A stretch of DNA of 64,000 nucleotides from Lindgomyces ingoldianus (lineage: Eukaryota > Ascomycota > Dothideomycetes > Pleosporales > Lindgomycetaceae), in contig NW_022985187.1 of assembly GCF_010093535.1 (NCBI RefSeq), forward strand, positions 964,037 through 1,028,036, read 5' to 3'. Positions within the stretch are counted from its first letter, which is position 1. Each line of letters starts with the position of its first letter. Below the pieces are notes generated by a model. It did no database searches. It worked only from the letters and a program-made list of their open reading frames with translations, and was not told the DNA's origin. Of this stretch, positions 32,005-43,180 are shown one piece after another. The translations under genes were made by a program, and so were the position numbers.

Positions 32005-33727
32005 TTAGTTCCAGGCTCGGGTGCCATTCCGGAACATCAAACGTGGCGCTCGCACCTCCTGTGGGGATTCCATTGCAGTCATGGTCCTGGAAATCTTGAA
32101 GGGTGTGATCTTGGGTGGCTCTTCAGAGACAGTTGTCAGCCCAAAGTGAATCTCACGACTTGGGCCCTTTTTGGGCGCCTCGTCAATAGTCAACTGTGTA
32201 TTTGCGCGGTGTAGACCCTCGTGGTATCTCTCTACCACATAGTATACGAAAGTTGGATGACAGAGGTAGATCTTGGCAGGATCGTCTCGAAGTTTCGAGA
32301 ATAGGAAGCCTCTGGCCGCTTGCAGGATATCCTCACCGCTTCGAATCCGCGCTGATACTGATTCTCCTAGCCATCTTTGCAGCTCTGGAACAGGTACGCC
32401 ATTAGATGTGCGGCCCGCGCCAGCGATCGACTTTAACGCTAGGTCGCGCTGCTCTTCCGGCTGTGCTTCGATTTGCTTAAGACCGGCATCGAAGATTGCA
32501 ATAATGTTTGCGGGCAATTGATCACGTCGTTGTTCAACTCTTTCAAGTGATTCCGCTTCATGAACAAGATCCAGTCGTGCTTTAGCAAAGCCAATGTTTC
32601 CGTAGACATTACGGACAATTTCTTGGACGAGGGCCAGTGCCTTATTGGGTGTCTGGTCTGAGAGTATCGATACACCTAGGGTTGATAGTGGAGGTTTCTG
32701 GTGCACTGAGCTTTTCAACCCGAGATCTCCATGCTCTCGCTCAAGATCCCAGGCAACAAATTTCTTCATCTGGGAGTCCGGTATACCGATAGGGACATTG
32801 ACATGATCATACTGTTCGTGTAGCTCGTCGTTGGTGCCACTGAGAAAGCCATTAACGAGAAATTCTTAGCGTCGAAGTAGAACTTACCATTCTCCACAGA
32901 TTCTCCCTTCCTCAAAACACGGGAAGCACATGACATTCTCGCAGCAGCGACACGTTAGGAACAAGTCTAGGGCTTCTCTGGCGTCGAGGTCCACCTCTTC
33001 GTCGTCCGATGCGCCATTGTGATTTTGGTGATCACACTTTGCCTCTAGTTGCTCATATACTGCGAGACGTGAGGTGAGCAGAATACTTAGTCCGCTTTGC
33101 TGGAGATCATGGAGTTCCATCTCCAGTAGAAAGCGCAAGGTAGGGCTGCATCGATCAATACCATCAAGTACCAAGTAAATAGGTGTTGATTGCATCATGG
33201 TTGAAACACGCGAATAGACAGATTTCCTAATAAGATGGATCCGGTACCTAGCTCTACCGCCGCTCGGATCCATATACCGCGCGAAGGCGTACTCGGAATG
33301 AAAAGCGCTCGAATCATCCTGGGTACACGCTTCATACGCTCCAAGCTCACGGTAGAGGATTTCGAGAAAGTCTTCTAGAAAAGCCGTCTCATGCTCATAA
33401 ACGTCTTCCTGCACAAAAAATGAGATGACGGGAATGCCCTCACTGTGGACCTTCCCTTTGAGGTGGTGTACAACTAGTGCTGCCAGAGTCGTCTGCTCGC
33501 CATATATTGATTACTCACCGTAGTTTTTCTCTAGGGGGTGACATGCTTACCTTTCCCGAGCCCGGTCCACCAATGCAGTGGAGTTGCCAATTCACGCCTT
33601 TGCCTTGCCAGCGGTCGAATACCGGATGTGTGAAGAACCAATCAAAAATATCGACGAAGATGTCTGTAGAAAGACTGCGAGACACTCCTAAACTTGGATG
33701 CCTTGAAATCGGCAAGGGGTTTTCCAT
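32005..33727 (-). CDS. NACHT-type STAND NTPase, short form (about 538 aa)
   Basis: Exons on the minus strand: 33727-33551, 33492-32888, 32839-32005. Introns of 58 nt (GTAAGC..GCAG) and 48 nt (GTAAGT..TCAG). The first junction rebuilds the P-loop: HCIGGPGSGK + TTLAALVVHHLKGK. Further motifs: Walker B IYLVLDGIDRCS near residue 168, SILLTSR near 200, and an internal Cys-rich insert (CRCCENVMCFPC, CGEC) that resembles the zinc-finger-like insert of other fungal NACHT proteins, then KKFVAWDLEREHGDLGL. The chain ends soon after the helical region (CHPTFVYYVVERYHEG): no ankyrin, WD40 or TPR repeats follow. No effector domain precedes the NACHT core; an upstream exon (ATG 33875, MESGPLTGPISQFLYRD) is possible but needs a weak GTTTCA donor. 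STAND NTPases act as oligomerising switches in fungal allorecognition. Confidence 0.75.
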
Positions 33728-34192
33728 GTGTGAGAGATCTGCTTCCTTTGCAATGCAAGAATATTTTTTTCACACTTAACACGGTGTTCCGACCGCGATG
33801 GAAAATTCTTGAAACTTGGAGGACGTCACGATAGAGGAATTGAGAGATAGGACCTGTCAGCGGACCGGATTCCATGGCGGCTTTGCATCGCCCTCCTGTG
33901 TGAATTGGTGTTCCTCAAGCCGGGATTAATCTGATCAAGTGGCTTGGCAAAACGGGGCTGAACCCCCAAGGGGAAAATTTTAGGGGCTGTATGGGGGCTA
34001 TTTTGAGATCCTCGCCCCCAAAATCCAGCTAGTAACATCGTCACTGTGGCTAGCTTTGATGATGAAGGATCAGACGCGGGTCGTTCAGAAATTGGGACGT
34101 CGTGCATGCCTGGGAATAAAATGGAGGAGCCTCGCCATTATCGATTTCGCTGTCTTCGACGGAACGTCGTTCATTCATTCTTTTAGTGTGAA
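33728..34192. other. Divergent intergenic region NACHT / S41 peptidase
   Basis: Contains a possible extra 5' exon of the NACHT gene (33816-33875, minus). Otherwise only promoter-like sequence. Confidence 0.35.
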
Positions 34193-36933
34193 ATGTTGTT
34201 CTTTCAGATTGTTTCAGTTTTTGGTCTGGTGGGCTGCTGTCTCTCGCGCTCCCTGCCGAAACCGATCTCTCCACGACAAAATCCCTCGACGACTGCAGCC
34301 GCTCCTGCTGCCAACCCGACGATATGCGGCGACATCGTGGATGCAGTGAACGATCCTGAAGGTATGCCCCAGCTTCCTAGCAGAGCCGACGCGTGGACGT
34401 GGCGTGATGGAAGTTCATGAGTACCGGAAGAGTCCAAATTAGCTAGACCATCCATTACTCATTAAAAGCTTCGTTCCATCACTAACCCAAAATAGGGTTC
34501 AACATCTTCTGGGCAAGTGATGCTTATGCCTGTCTCACCAGCGTTCCCTTCAACCCAGCTGTTGCTTCACGATTCGTCAAGTACTGGAATGAAACTATCC
34601 AGTTCCAAAGCACACTCGCCTATCTCAAGAACCCGCCCACGGGGTATCAGCAACCAGCCTTCGATGTCCAGGCAGGCCTGGCAGTAATCCAACAACACAT
34701 CAATGAGGGTTTCTACACTAACCAGTATGCCTTTGAGGCTGACTTTCAGCTCCTCACATATGCCATGCACGATGCCCATGTGCAACTTACGGCTGGTGCC
34801 CTCTCGGCGTTCTCATTCGCAAGTCCGTACGAAATCGCGTCTGTGTCTATCGACGGAAAGGAGCCACCGAAGGTCTACATGACCGGTATGTACTCTACGG
34901 AGTCATCCTTCGACTCAACTAATCAAGCTTTAGATGACATCATTAATAGCCCAAAACAAGGCTGGACACCATCTCCTCTGAAGACTATTAACGGCGTGGA
35001 AGTTGTTGAATTCCTCACTCAGTATGCGGCGCTCAACTCATGGGGTAATGTTGAACCCCATGCCGACTGGAACGCTCTCATGTCTCATCCGGCCCTGGAT
35101 ATCCAGGGAGGTTTAAATATGTTCGCTGGGTCCGGCACCTTCTATCCCGGCGAGAACCTAACTTTCGTTTTCGAGAACACCACTAAGATCGAGACCATTT
35201 GGATTGCTATCTACAATGAGCTGGCTAATTACACTGGCCCCTTGACTACTGGAGGAGATTTCTACAATTACTTCGTCCTTGGCGAGCTACCTGCGTCGTT
35301 CAACTCAAGCACCATCGTTGAACCCGAGATCCCAGATGCCCCGCCAGCTCCTACTTCATGGTTTATCGATAGCCTTGAAGCTTATCCTTCGAATCCTGAC
35401 ATTGCGCAAAGCGATCTTGGCGTCCTTGGAACTGGATTGGTTACTGGTTACTTTTATAACGATATATCCACCGGCATCCTGAGTCTTCCGAGCTTTGACA
35501 TCGTTCCAGATTCGATTGGAAACTATTCTGACGCGGTCAGCTCGTTTATTGGAAATGCGTCTCAGGCAAATCTCACCAGAGTCATTATCGACCTTCAGCA
35601 AAACAAAGGGGGGGCCACCCTCCTTGCGTACACTATATTCAAGAGCTTCTTCCCAGACCAAATTCCGTTTGCCGGTAGCCGAAGGCGCAGCTTCGATATG
35701 GCCAACCTTATCGGCTCGTCTACCTCAAATTTCTGGGATTCTCTCGACGAATCCAATGATAATGAGCTTACCTTCAAACAAGAGATCGCCGCCAACGAAT
35801 GGGTCATTACGGATCGACTCAATGCTGCTACGGGGAAGAACTTCACTGGTTGGAAGGAATACCAGGGACCTGTAGATGACAATGGAGACTCCTTCACGTT
35901 GACAGAGCAGTATGATCTAGCCAACGACATCTTCGATTCAGCTGCCTTTGATGAATGGATCCCACTTGACTATCTTGGTGATCAGTCGCGATTTTCTAAG
36001 GCCAATCGCCCATGGCAGCCGGAACAGATTGTCATTCTCACTGACGGCCTCTGTTCTTCCGCTTGCTCCCTCTTAGTCGAAATGATGACACGAGTCGGAG
36101 TACGCACGATCGTCGCAGGTGGCCGCCCAACTACCGGCCCAATGCAAGCAGTCGGAGGGAACCGCGGGGCAAGACTTTACTCCGCTAACGCCATCGATGC
36201 CGACATCAGCTTCTCCAGAAGTATTGATGAGTGGGTCGACGACAACGTGAATGGCTCCCTACCCGACGTGCGCGAGACGGGAATGTTTATCAAATTTGCT
36301 GGGATCAATCTCCGCGACCAAGTTCGGAAGGATGATAAGACCCCCTTGCAGTTCAAGTATGAGGCCGCCGATTGCCGGATATATTACACCCTTTCGAATT
36401 TATATAACGCGACAAGGCTGTGGCATGATACTGCTACTGCGGCTTTCATCGACCCTTCACTCTGCGTCCAGGATTCCACAGGCTACTCCACCACTAACAA
36501 CACGAATCCGAAAGCGCCTCCCAAGCCGTCGGTTCAGAGCCCTCCGATTCTCACTCAACCCGCGATTCAGCAAATTGAGTTTGAATCTAACCCAACTGGA
36601 GGCCTCCAGGACGGCGCTGGCAAGCCCAAAGGCGACAATACTTTCGTGCTCTGCCCTAGTGGAGTATGCGAGGGTACAGCGAGGTGCAAGACAATCAACG
36701 TCAAGTGCTCTAAAACACTCACTATCAAAAAACCTGTGTGTCTTCCCACTTGTGATAATCGTCTGGGCAGCACGGGCTGTAACGGTATTTGCGATATCAA
36801 CCAAAAACACGAGAGCAAGTCTGGGCTTGGGAAGACTGCGTCATATGGAGGGAATTTGTTTTCAGGGTTGTGTGTCCCGGAGATTGGGACAAGAAGCCTA
36901 GGTTGTCCAGCAAACCCGAAGACAGGGAAATAG
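34193..36933 (+). CDS. Secreted S41-family (CPAF-like) peptidase, 868 aa
   Basis: ATG 34193; exons 34193-34361 and 34496-36933; the intron (GTATGC..AATAG) joins VNDPEG to FNIFWASDAYACL. An N-terminal signal peptide is clear (MLFFQIVSVFGLVGCCLSRS). After a Pro/Ala-rich linker come conserved blocks of fungal S41-like proteins: FQSTLAYLKNPPTGYQQPA, a PDZ-like region (IASVSIDGKEPPKVY), LTRVIIDLQQNKGG, and the catalytic region VILTDGLCSSACSLLVEMM (about residue 568-586), where the Ser of the SSAC motif is the expected nucleophile. The C-terminal 120 residues are Cys-rich (CPSGVCEGTARC, CSKTLTIKKPVC, CDNRLGSTGC) and may be a separate extracellular module. Several N-glycosylation sites occur. Extracellular or cell-wall protease is the inferred role; substrate unknown. 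Confidence 0.85.
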
Positions 36934-37245
36934 AGGAGGTAGTGGGTGGTTAAGATTTGTCTTATTTTATTCATTTGAGGAAGCATTTAGTGGCTGCAAG
37001 ATACCTATCATTGTTTAATAGAAATCTATAATTATGTAGAAAAGGCTTTCCACAGCCAATAGACAGAATAGAATCGTAATGCTAAAGCCACAATTCAATG
37101 TTGAGACGTCTAATATCTAACCGATGTGTCCCACTTAGCCTCTTTGAGACTAGTACCGCAGTTCTTGTGACTTCGCGTTTTGCGCTTGGACGCGTCTCGG
37201 CTAGGCATCATCGAGGGGTGAACTTCCATCCTGTCTCTCACGACA

Positions 37246-39856
37246 ATGGCTCTGTCTCCACGCAGCCCCTCCAAACACAACTCAATGCTGGGCAAACTGA
37301 TCAAACACCCCAAATCTACAAATTTCGACGGTAACAAAGAGCGTCCCCCCAAACGTCTCCGTCTCAATGACGATGCGCCCGAAGCGGATACAACACCCCC
37401 ATCTCCCAAATTTGGGAATCGTGTGGTACCAGACTCCGAGGATGAGGATGGGGATGAAATTGAGCAGTTGCCTCCTACGATGAAGACGGGCCTGGAGAGT
37501 GCCTTGCCTCCCATCAAGACGGACGCAGAGGCAATTGAAGAATATGAGGCGTTCAAGGCGTCGCAGAACGAAGACACCGAGTCCGCTGAAGGGCGGTTAA
37601 AGGACCGTAAATGGATCAGAGGCAAGAGTTCAATATATGTGGACGCGTTCAATTTGGCATTGGATACGGTGCTAGACGAGGAGAGCCATTTGTTTGACGA
37701 GGCCGAGATGGAGGTTTTCGGGCAGTGGAGGGGACTGAGCTATGAAGCTCAATATCTGTATGTTGTGCAACGCAGCATGATGAAGGAACCATTAGATCTG
37801 AGACCAACTCGATTATAGCTACGTCCGCCTTTTCCTCCGCAAGACCGCTGCCTGGCATCGTATTAAGAACCTTGGCTATCATAGCGATATATCGGACCTC
37901 GAATCTGCGATTGAGATACTACAACGTATCAGAAATCTTCCTATATCCTCGGCGGAAGAGGGATCACATCCTGGCGAGCTGAAACCCCCAGCTGGGACAA
38001 CATTGGGCTCTGCTTTCACATTCGCGGACAAATCCGAAGTCGAGATAAATACACTCGAGGAAGCGTCGTCCCTGTTGAAGTTAGATGAACTAAAAGCTCT
38101 TGCAAAAGACGCAAAAGTGCAAGGAAAGAACAAGAAGGAGCTACTCAAATCTCTTCGACAGACAAGTCAGAAGCAGGTCGGACTCGGCTACGTTGGCCTA
38201 AAGAGATCAGGTACAGAATCCTCCAGGCGCTCATCTGCCTCCGGCCTAGACTCCGATACTCCCGATCCCGAGCCCAGCGGAGTCAGCATCTCAGATTTCA
38301 ACCGCGACGCCCACTTCACACACAAGATCATGTCCGAAACCGGGCCCTGCATTCGCCTCTCTTGCGCACCACTCAAACTCTTCGAGAGAGTCCACCTCGT
38401 CTTCTACCGCTCCACTGAGTGGACTGAGAAATCTCTTACAACCATCATCCTTGCTAAAATCTCCCGCCGCAATTTCCCCGAATTCATAGTCTCCCGTTCC
38501 GCAAATATATTCTCATCTCGCTCCTCTCTACTCGAGTTTGAAGCTTCGATACGAGTCCAATTCCGCATTGACTATATCCTCGAATTCAATGGAAGACCCA
38601 CCGAAGCAGGGCTTCAAGAAATCCTTGACATCTTCCAAGAAGTGTATCCACGCTGGCACATCCTCCTTCAAGAAGAACAGCGGAAGGAAGACAGCATTTA
38701 TCAAAGTGGCGAAGGAGCTTATCTACGCCGGCTGTCACCAGCATGGGTCTACACGCGTATCATTCACAAAGCTACCTCTGTTCTCGCGAAACAGAAGGAC
38801 TACAAGCGCGAATACGAGCTCTTGTCTGAACTCCTCGCACAGCGGCTCTTCCATCACTCGCGACGCGGGGCTTGGTATCAGCGAAAAGCGTTGCTGGAAG
38901 AACATTATATTGCGTCTCTTACTCCAAACGAGAATAGAGACAACGAGGCGCAAAAAAGGCACTGGAAGAGGGTTGCTCTGCGGACCTGTGAAGACGGTCT
39001 CCAGGACAATCTCGTGCACATCATTCATCATTACGATCTCCAGAAACGAGTCAAGAAGCTCGAAAAAGCACTCAAAATCGCAAAACGCGCGCAGCATGAT
39101 TTCACACATGTGAGACTCGCTGCTCCAGTCGAGGTAACAGTTGAAGGGATACGTATAGAAAGAGAGAGTATCCTCTCCCGACGTAATAGCTCACCACACC
39201 CTAGCTTTGGAAAAAAAGGAGCGAAGACAATTTGGATCGATGCGAGAGAAGGCGGAGAGTGCTCAGTTGAGGAAATGTGTCTAAGTCATTATAGGGATTT
39301 GGGGTGGAAGGGTTATCATAGTGAGGGGGGCATCGTCCGCACTTTATTTGCCTATCTCTTCTTCGATGTGCTCTTCACCTACGTCCCCAATGTCTTCCAA
39401 ACGCCCTTCCAGACTTGCCCTTTAGATCTCCATACAGACGCTTTCTTCCCTTCCCGAATCTCGGAGATCAACCATCAGTTAATTGCAATTTCGAACGGCG
39501 AGGCGGCAGCCCTGATCCAGCGAATCTGGGATGAGCATCATGAGCGCCGGACTTGTGTCGTCGGATTAGACTGGACCTTCGAGCTGGTAGACCTCCTGGA
39601 GATAGCGAGATTTTTTGACGGAGAAGCGCTTGCGACCGTGTGTAAGGTCATGGCGCAGGAGTACGGGCAAAGAGGTGGTGGTGTCCCTGATCTTTTCCTC
39701 TGGCATGAAGAGAAGGGCGAGGTCATGTTTGCAGAAGTCAAGAGTGAGAATGATCGGTTGAGCGATACGCAGAGGCTCTGGATTCATGTTTTGAGCGGAG
39801 CAGGTGTAAGGATCGAATTGTGTCATGCTGTCGCTAAGGAGGTTAGGGTTATGTGA
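37246..39856 (+). CDS. FAN1: FAN1-type structure-specific nuclease (VRR-NUC), 849 aa
   Basis: ATG 37246; exons 37246-37757 and 37819-39856; the intron (GTATGT..TTATAG, 61 nt) joins EAQYL to YVRLFLRKTAAWHRIKN. Visible: disordered acidic N-terminus; conserved LSYEAQYLYVRLFLRK block; a SAP-like helical segment near residues 250-290 (LLKLDELKALAKDAKVQGKN); a TPR-like helical region (YKREYELLSELLAQRLFHHS, RRGAWYQRKALLEEHY); C-terminal VRR-NUC domain with PD-(D/E)XK residues in GGGVPDLFLWHE (about 790) and VMFAEVKSENDRLSDTQRLW (about 805). FAN1 is a Mn/Mg-dependent 5' flap endo/exonuclease that unhooks DNA interstrand crosslinks in the nucleus. Length and motif order match fungal FAN1 and key residues are present, so it is likely active. 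An N-terminal UBZ finger is not seen, as is usual in fungi. Confidence 0.92.
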
Positions 39857-39888
39857 TATTGCTTAGATGTCTATCACGATGAGGATAT

Positions 39889-40131
39889 CTATTCGCTTAC
39901 AACAGCCCCATCATAACATCTCTCCCCAACCTCTTCCCCAACATCAACACACGACACAACCAAAGTCTCCGAGCCCTCGCAACCGCGCCAGCGAATGACG
40001 TCGTCCTTGAATGCGGGGTAACAAATACCCGACGCCCGATCTACACCGAACATCGGCCCTCCTGCCCTAAAGCATGCCCTCCACCACTCCCGTTCTTCAG
40101 AACAACACGCAGTACGAAATAACAGGTTAGT
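39889..40131 (-). pseudogene. Cys-rich C-terminal gene fragment
   Basis: The minus strand is open from 40131 to TAG 39889-39891 and reads FRTACCSEEREWWRACFRAG, GPMFGVDRASGICYPAFKDD, VIRWRGCEGSETLVVSC, then VDVGEEVGERCYDGAVVSE. Seven cysteines, two Trp pairs or singles and no low-complexity text make this look like the 3' exon of a small secreted Cys-rich protein. No ATG or signal peptide is found in the 150 bases upstream; a TGA precedes it directly. It starts 33 bp beyond the end of FAN1 on the opposite strand. Either a truncated relic or the last exon of a gene whose 5' exons I could not place. Confidence 0.4.
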
Positions 40132-40346
40132 TCAGAATGTAAGCTCATGCCGAGTCATCCGAGCTCCAAAGAATGACTCAGGAAATTCGTAGGTGTCTGT
40201 TGTTTAATATAACGTGTACTTTTTGGCCTTCTTTGTTCCCAATCTTGTCTTTATCAGTCCTGCATCCCGTCTTCAATTATATCCTAGTCACGTGAACCGT
40301 ATAAAGGACCCAGCTCCATCGGGTCTCGAAGTCTCAGGCACCCAAA

Positions 40347-41936
40347 ATGCCGCCCCCCATGCTCTCGTCCCGAATCTCCAACTTCTTGGGAGTCCCCTCT
40401 TTGCACCAAACAGGCCGCGATGCCTATCTAATCATCACACTCCGCTGCCTCCGTATGTTCAGCGCAGGCATCCCCTCCCTCATTCTCGCTCTATTCTTCT
40501 CCACCCTCTCCTTCTCCGACACTCTCATCGGGGCCTTTATGACGCTCACCCTCCTCGGTGACGTTCTGCTCTCCCTCCTCCTAACCCTGATCGCAGACTC
40601 CCTCGGCCGCCGCCGCATCCTATTCTTTGGCTCTGCTATGATGGTCTTTTCCGGCACGGTCTTCGCGCTGTCCGAGAATTTCTGGATCTTGTTGGCGGCG
40701 GCCGTGGTGGGCGTTATTAGCGTGACGGGTGCGGATTGTGGGCCGTTCCGCGCAGTGGAAGAGAGCGTGCTTAGTGGGTTGACAGGTGAGAAGACTAGGA
40801 GTGATGTCTTGACTTGGTATGTTATGGCGACTAATATGGCGAATGCGGTGGGTACAGAGGTTGCAGGGAGGGTGGTGCATGTGTTGGAGAAGAATTGGGG
40901 GAGTGAGGAGAAAGGGATGAGAAGGGTGTATCATGTGCTGTTTTGGGGATATGCGGGGTTTGGGCTGTTGGGGTGTGTGTGCTGCTTGGGTATGAGTTCG
41001 AGATGTGAGATCCAGCAGGAGAAACGGGAGATGAAAAAACGATGGAGAGGCGATACAGGTGGAATTGGAAATGGGGAAGAAGAAGAAGTTCTTCTCGATG
41101 CAATATCTCCCTCTTCGACCGACTTTCACGTCGACCCTAGAACTCGAGCATGCTCAGAGCCTGAAACCCTTCGCTTCCAACCCGTCCCGCAGAAAAAATC
41201 CCGCTTCGCGCAAATATCCCCCCAAACCCGCTCCGTCATGTACAAACTCTGGTTCCTCCTCGCTATCGACTCCCTCGCTGACGGGATGGTCCCGTACTCT
41301 CTCATGAACTACTACGTCGACCTAAAATTCCACCTCCCGAAGGCTACACTAGGAGACATCACATCAGCGTCCCAGTTCCTCTGCGCTGTATCCAGCATCT
41401 TCGCAGGTCCATTGTCCCGCCACATCGGATTGATCAATACAATGGTGTTCACCCACCTCCCTTCATCCATTGCGTCGGCGTTTATCCCACTACCACAAAG
41501 CGTGGGATGGACAGTTGCACTTCTGCTATTCCGCGCTGCGCTGAACTCAATGGACCAAGCGCCCAGGACGTCGTTTATTGCTGCGGTTGTGAAACCCGAG
41601 GAACGGACGGGGGTGATGGGGATTACGAGTATGTTGCGGACGCTGGCCATGAGTGTGGGGCCGACGGTGACGGGGATACTGGCTGGGAATGGTAGATTCT
41701 GGATTGCCTTTTTGGTGGCCGGGATTTGTAGGGTGGTGTATGATTTGGGGCTATTTACGATGTTTGTGAATGTGAAGTTGCATCAGCATGAGGGGAAGGG
41801 GGAAGATGAAGGGGAAGATGATGATGGGGGTTTGGAGAATTTATTGAGGGATATTGAGGCGGAAAGTGATGAGGAGAGTGAGGTTGGGCTACGGAAGGAT
41901 GTGGAGGAAGGGGTCGATAAGACCGTTCAGACGTAA
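40347..41936 (+). CDS. Major facilitator superfamily transporter (529 aa)
   Basis: Single exon, ATG 40347 to TAA 41936. About ten to twelve hydrophobic segments in two halves: first half with the MFS signature between helices 2 and 3 (LIADSLGRRRILFFGSAMM), a long cytosolic loop (about residues 225-300), second half starting MYKLWFLLAIDSLADGM and containing FRAALNSMDQAPRTSFIAAV and MLRTLAMSVGPTVTGILAG. The C-terminus is an acidic cytosolic tail (EGEDDDGG...EAESDEESE). Substrate cannot be told from sequence; plasma-membrane or vacuolar location is likely. GC content is locally high and third positions are C/T-rich, as in the FAN1 neighbour. No sign of disruption. Confidence 0.85.
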   Translation: MPPPMLSSRISNFLGVPSLHQTGRDAYLIITLRCLRMFSAGIPSLILALFFSTLSFSDTLIGAFMTLTLLGDVLLSLLLTLIADSLGRRRILFFGSAMMVFSGTVFALSENFWILLAAAVVGVISVTGADCGPFRAVEESVLSGLTGEKTRSDVLTWYVMATNMANAVGTEVAGRVVHVLEKNWGSEEKGMRRVYHVLFWGYAGFGLLGCVCCLGMSSRCEIQQEKREMKKRWRGDTGGIGNGEEEEVLLDAISPSSTDFHVDPRTRACSEPETLRFQPVPQKKSRFAQISPQTRSVMYKLWFLLAIDSLADGMVPYSLMNYYVDLKFHLPKATLGDITSASQFLCAVSSIFAGPLSRHIGLINTMVFTHLPSSIASAFIPLPQSVGWTVALLLFRAALNSMDQAPRTSFIAAVVKPEERTGVMGITSMLRTLAMSVGPTVTGILAGNGRFWIAFLVAGICRVVYDLGLFTMFVNVKLHQHEGKGEDEGEDDDGGLENLLRDIEAESDEESEVGLRKDVEEGVDKTVQT

Positions 41937-42467
41937 AGGTACGAAAATACATTTGTTCTTGGTTAGGGGTCTGAGTACTTTCTTGATAAGCTAGATCGAA
42001 TGAATACCTCCTCAAAGCCCCCCGCCCTAGGACAATGCTAGTCGTAGAAGAAGATGCCATAAACCAAGATGAAGCTTATCATCGACCACTGTCCGCGGGC
42101 TAACGATTTGTCTCAGGCTGACCGCATCGAATCCAGCAGTTTCCACTATCTTTATTTGTGTTTGAAGCGGAATCGCTGTTTAGCCGAGAGGTCGCGGCAG
42201 TTAGGCCGCCCTTATAACCCTTTTGAATGTCCTCCCCTGGCTCACTCTTCCCCATGCACACTATCTGTCTTCCTTATTGACAGCCTTACTGTTATCCTAC
42301 CCACCATCACTATCCACCAGCCATCTGCTCCCCCTACACCCCCCCAGCCTCAACAAAACCAGCACCTTCACCCCCTTACATACCTCTCTTCCGCTCCTCC
42401 ATCCTCTCTTTTGCGCACAAATCTTCCAGAATCTTAACCTTCCACCACAGCAGCCTCTCCACCTCAA

Positions 42468-42770
42468 ATGTCCCTAACTCTTGCAACGAATACCTCTCCC
42501 GCTCATTCTCAGTCTTCTAGAAATCCTTTTCAGCCGTCCCACAATACCGCCCTTTACATAAAACTCTTGGTAATTGAAAACCTCGCGTGCAATCAATTCC
42601 CCTCTCGACGTACGTATCGATTCTGCCCTTATATTGGACATCTAAATTTGAAGGCAAGTTTACGATACTAACGATATCTCCTAGTATGGAGGGAGGGCAT
42701 TGAGGATGCGATTGGGAGTAGGGTAGATGTTAAGGGCGATATGGTGTTGGAAGTGATAGGGACTAGATGA
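42468..42770 (+). CDS. Small two-exon hypothetical protein (75 aa)
   Basis: Exon 1 42468-42609 and exon 2 42685-42770. The intron has a good GTACGT donor, a TACTAAC-like branch point (GATACTAACGAT, about 42664-42675) and a CCTAG acceptor. The joined product starts MSLTLATNTSPAHSQSSRNP, has a central HNTALYIKLLVIEN strand-like block and ends WREGIEDAIGSRVDVKGDMV, LEVIGTR. The well-formed intron and the continuous frame are the evidence. The size and alternating hydrophobics suggest a small single-domain protein; family not recognised. Confidence 0.45.
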
Positions 42771-43180
42771 AGGTTCTACGTTGTTCGTCTACTCTCGCCC
42801 ACAGACACTGAATACTTGAACAACCATTGAAGTACTAAACGGTTCATTGCCCATCAAACTATACAATTATACAAAAGCCAAACCGCTTTGCCAATCCCCA
42901 CATGAACGCCGAAGCGATCAAACCCAAAGCAAAAACCCAACAGAGAAATGCTGAACAGAGAAGCCGTCAAACGACAGGATCTAAAAGTAGATAGGAACAA
43001 GAAATTTTAGTTCGCCCTGCTTCCCGTCTACCTTGGCAGAAGTCCAACGAACCTCACCTTAAGACCCCCCGATCCGAGTGTGAGGACAATATTCTTCTGC
43101 CAGGGGCGGGTATGGTATCATTACATATATCATCCAGCGTGTCCTACTCCGCTGTTGCGCACCAAATTTGAAGTGGCGTT
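42771..43180. other. 3' flanks of converging genes
   Basis: No coding frame supported. Lies between the small plus-strand gene and the stop of the minus-strand DUF3659 gene. Confidence 0.4.
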
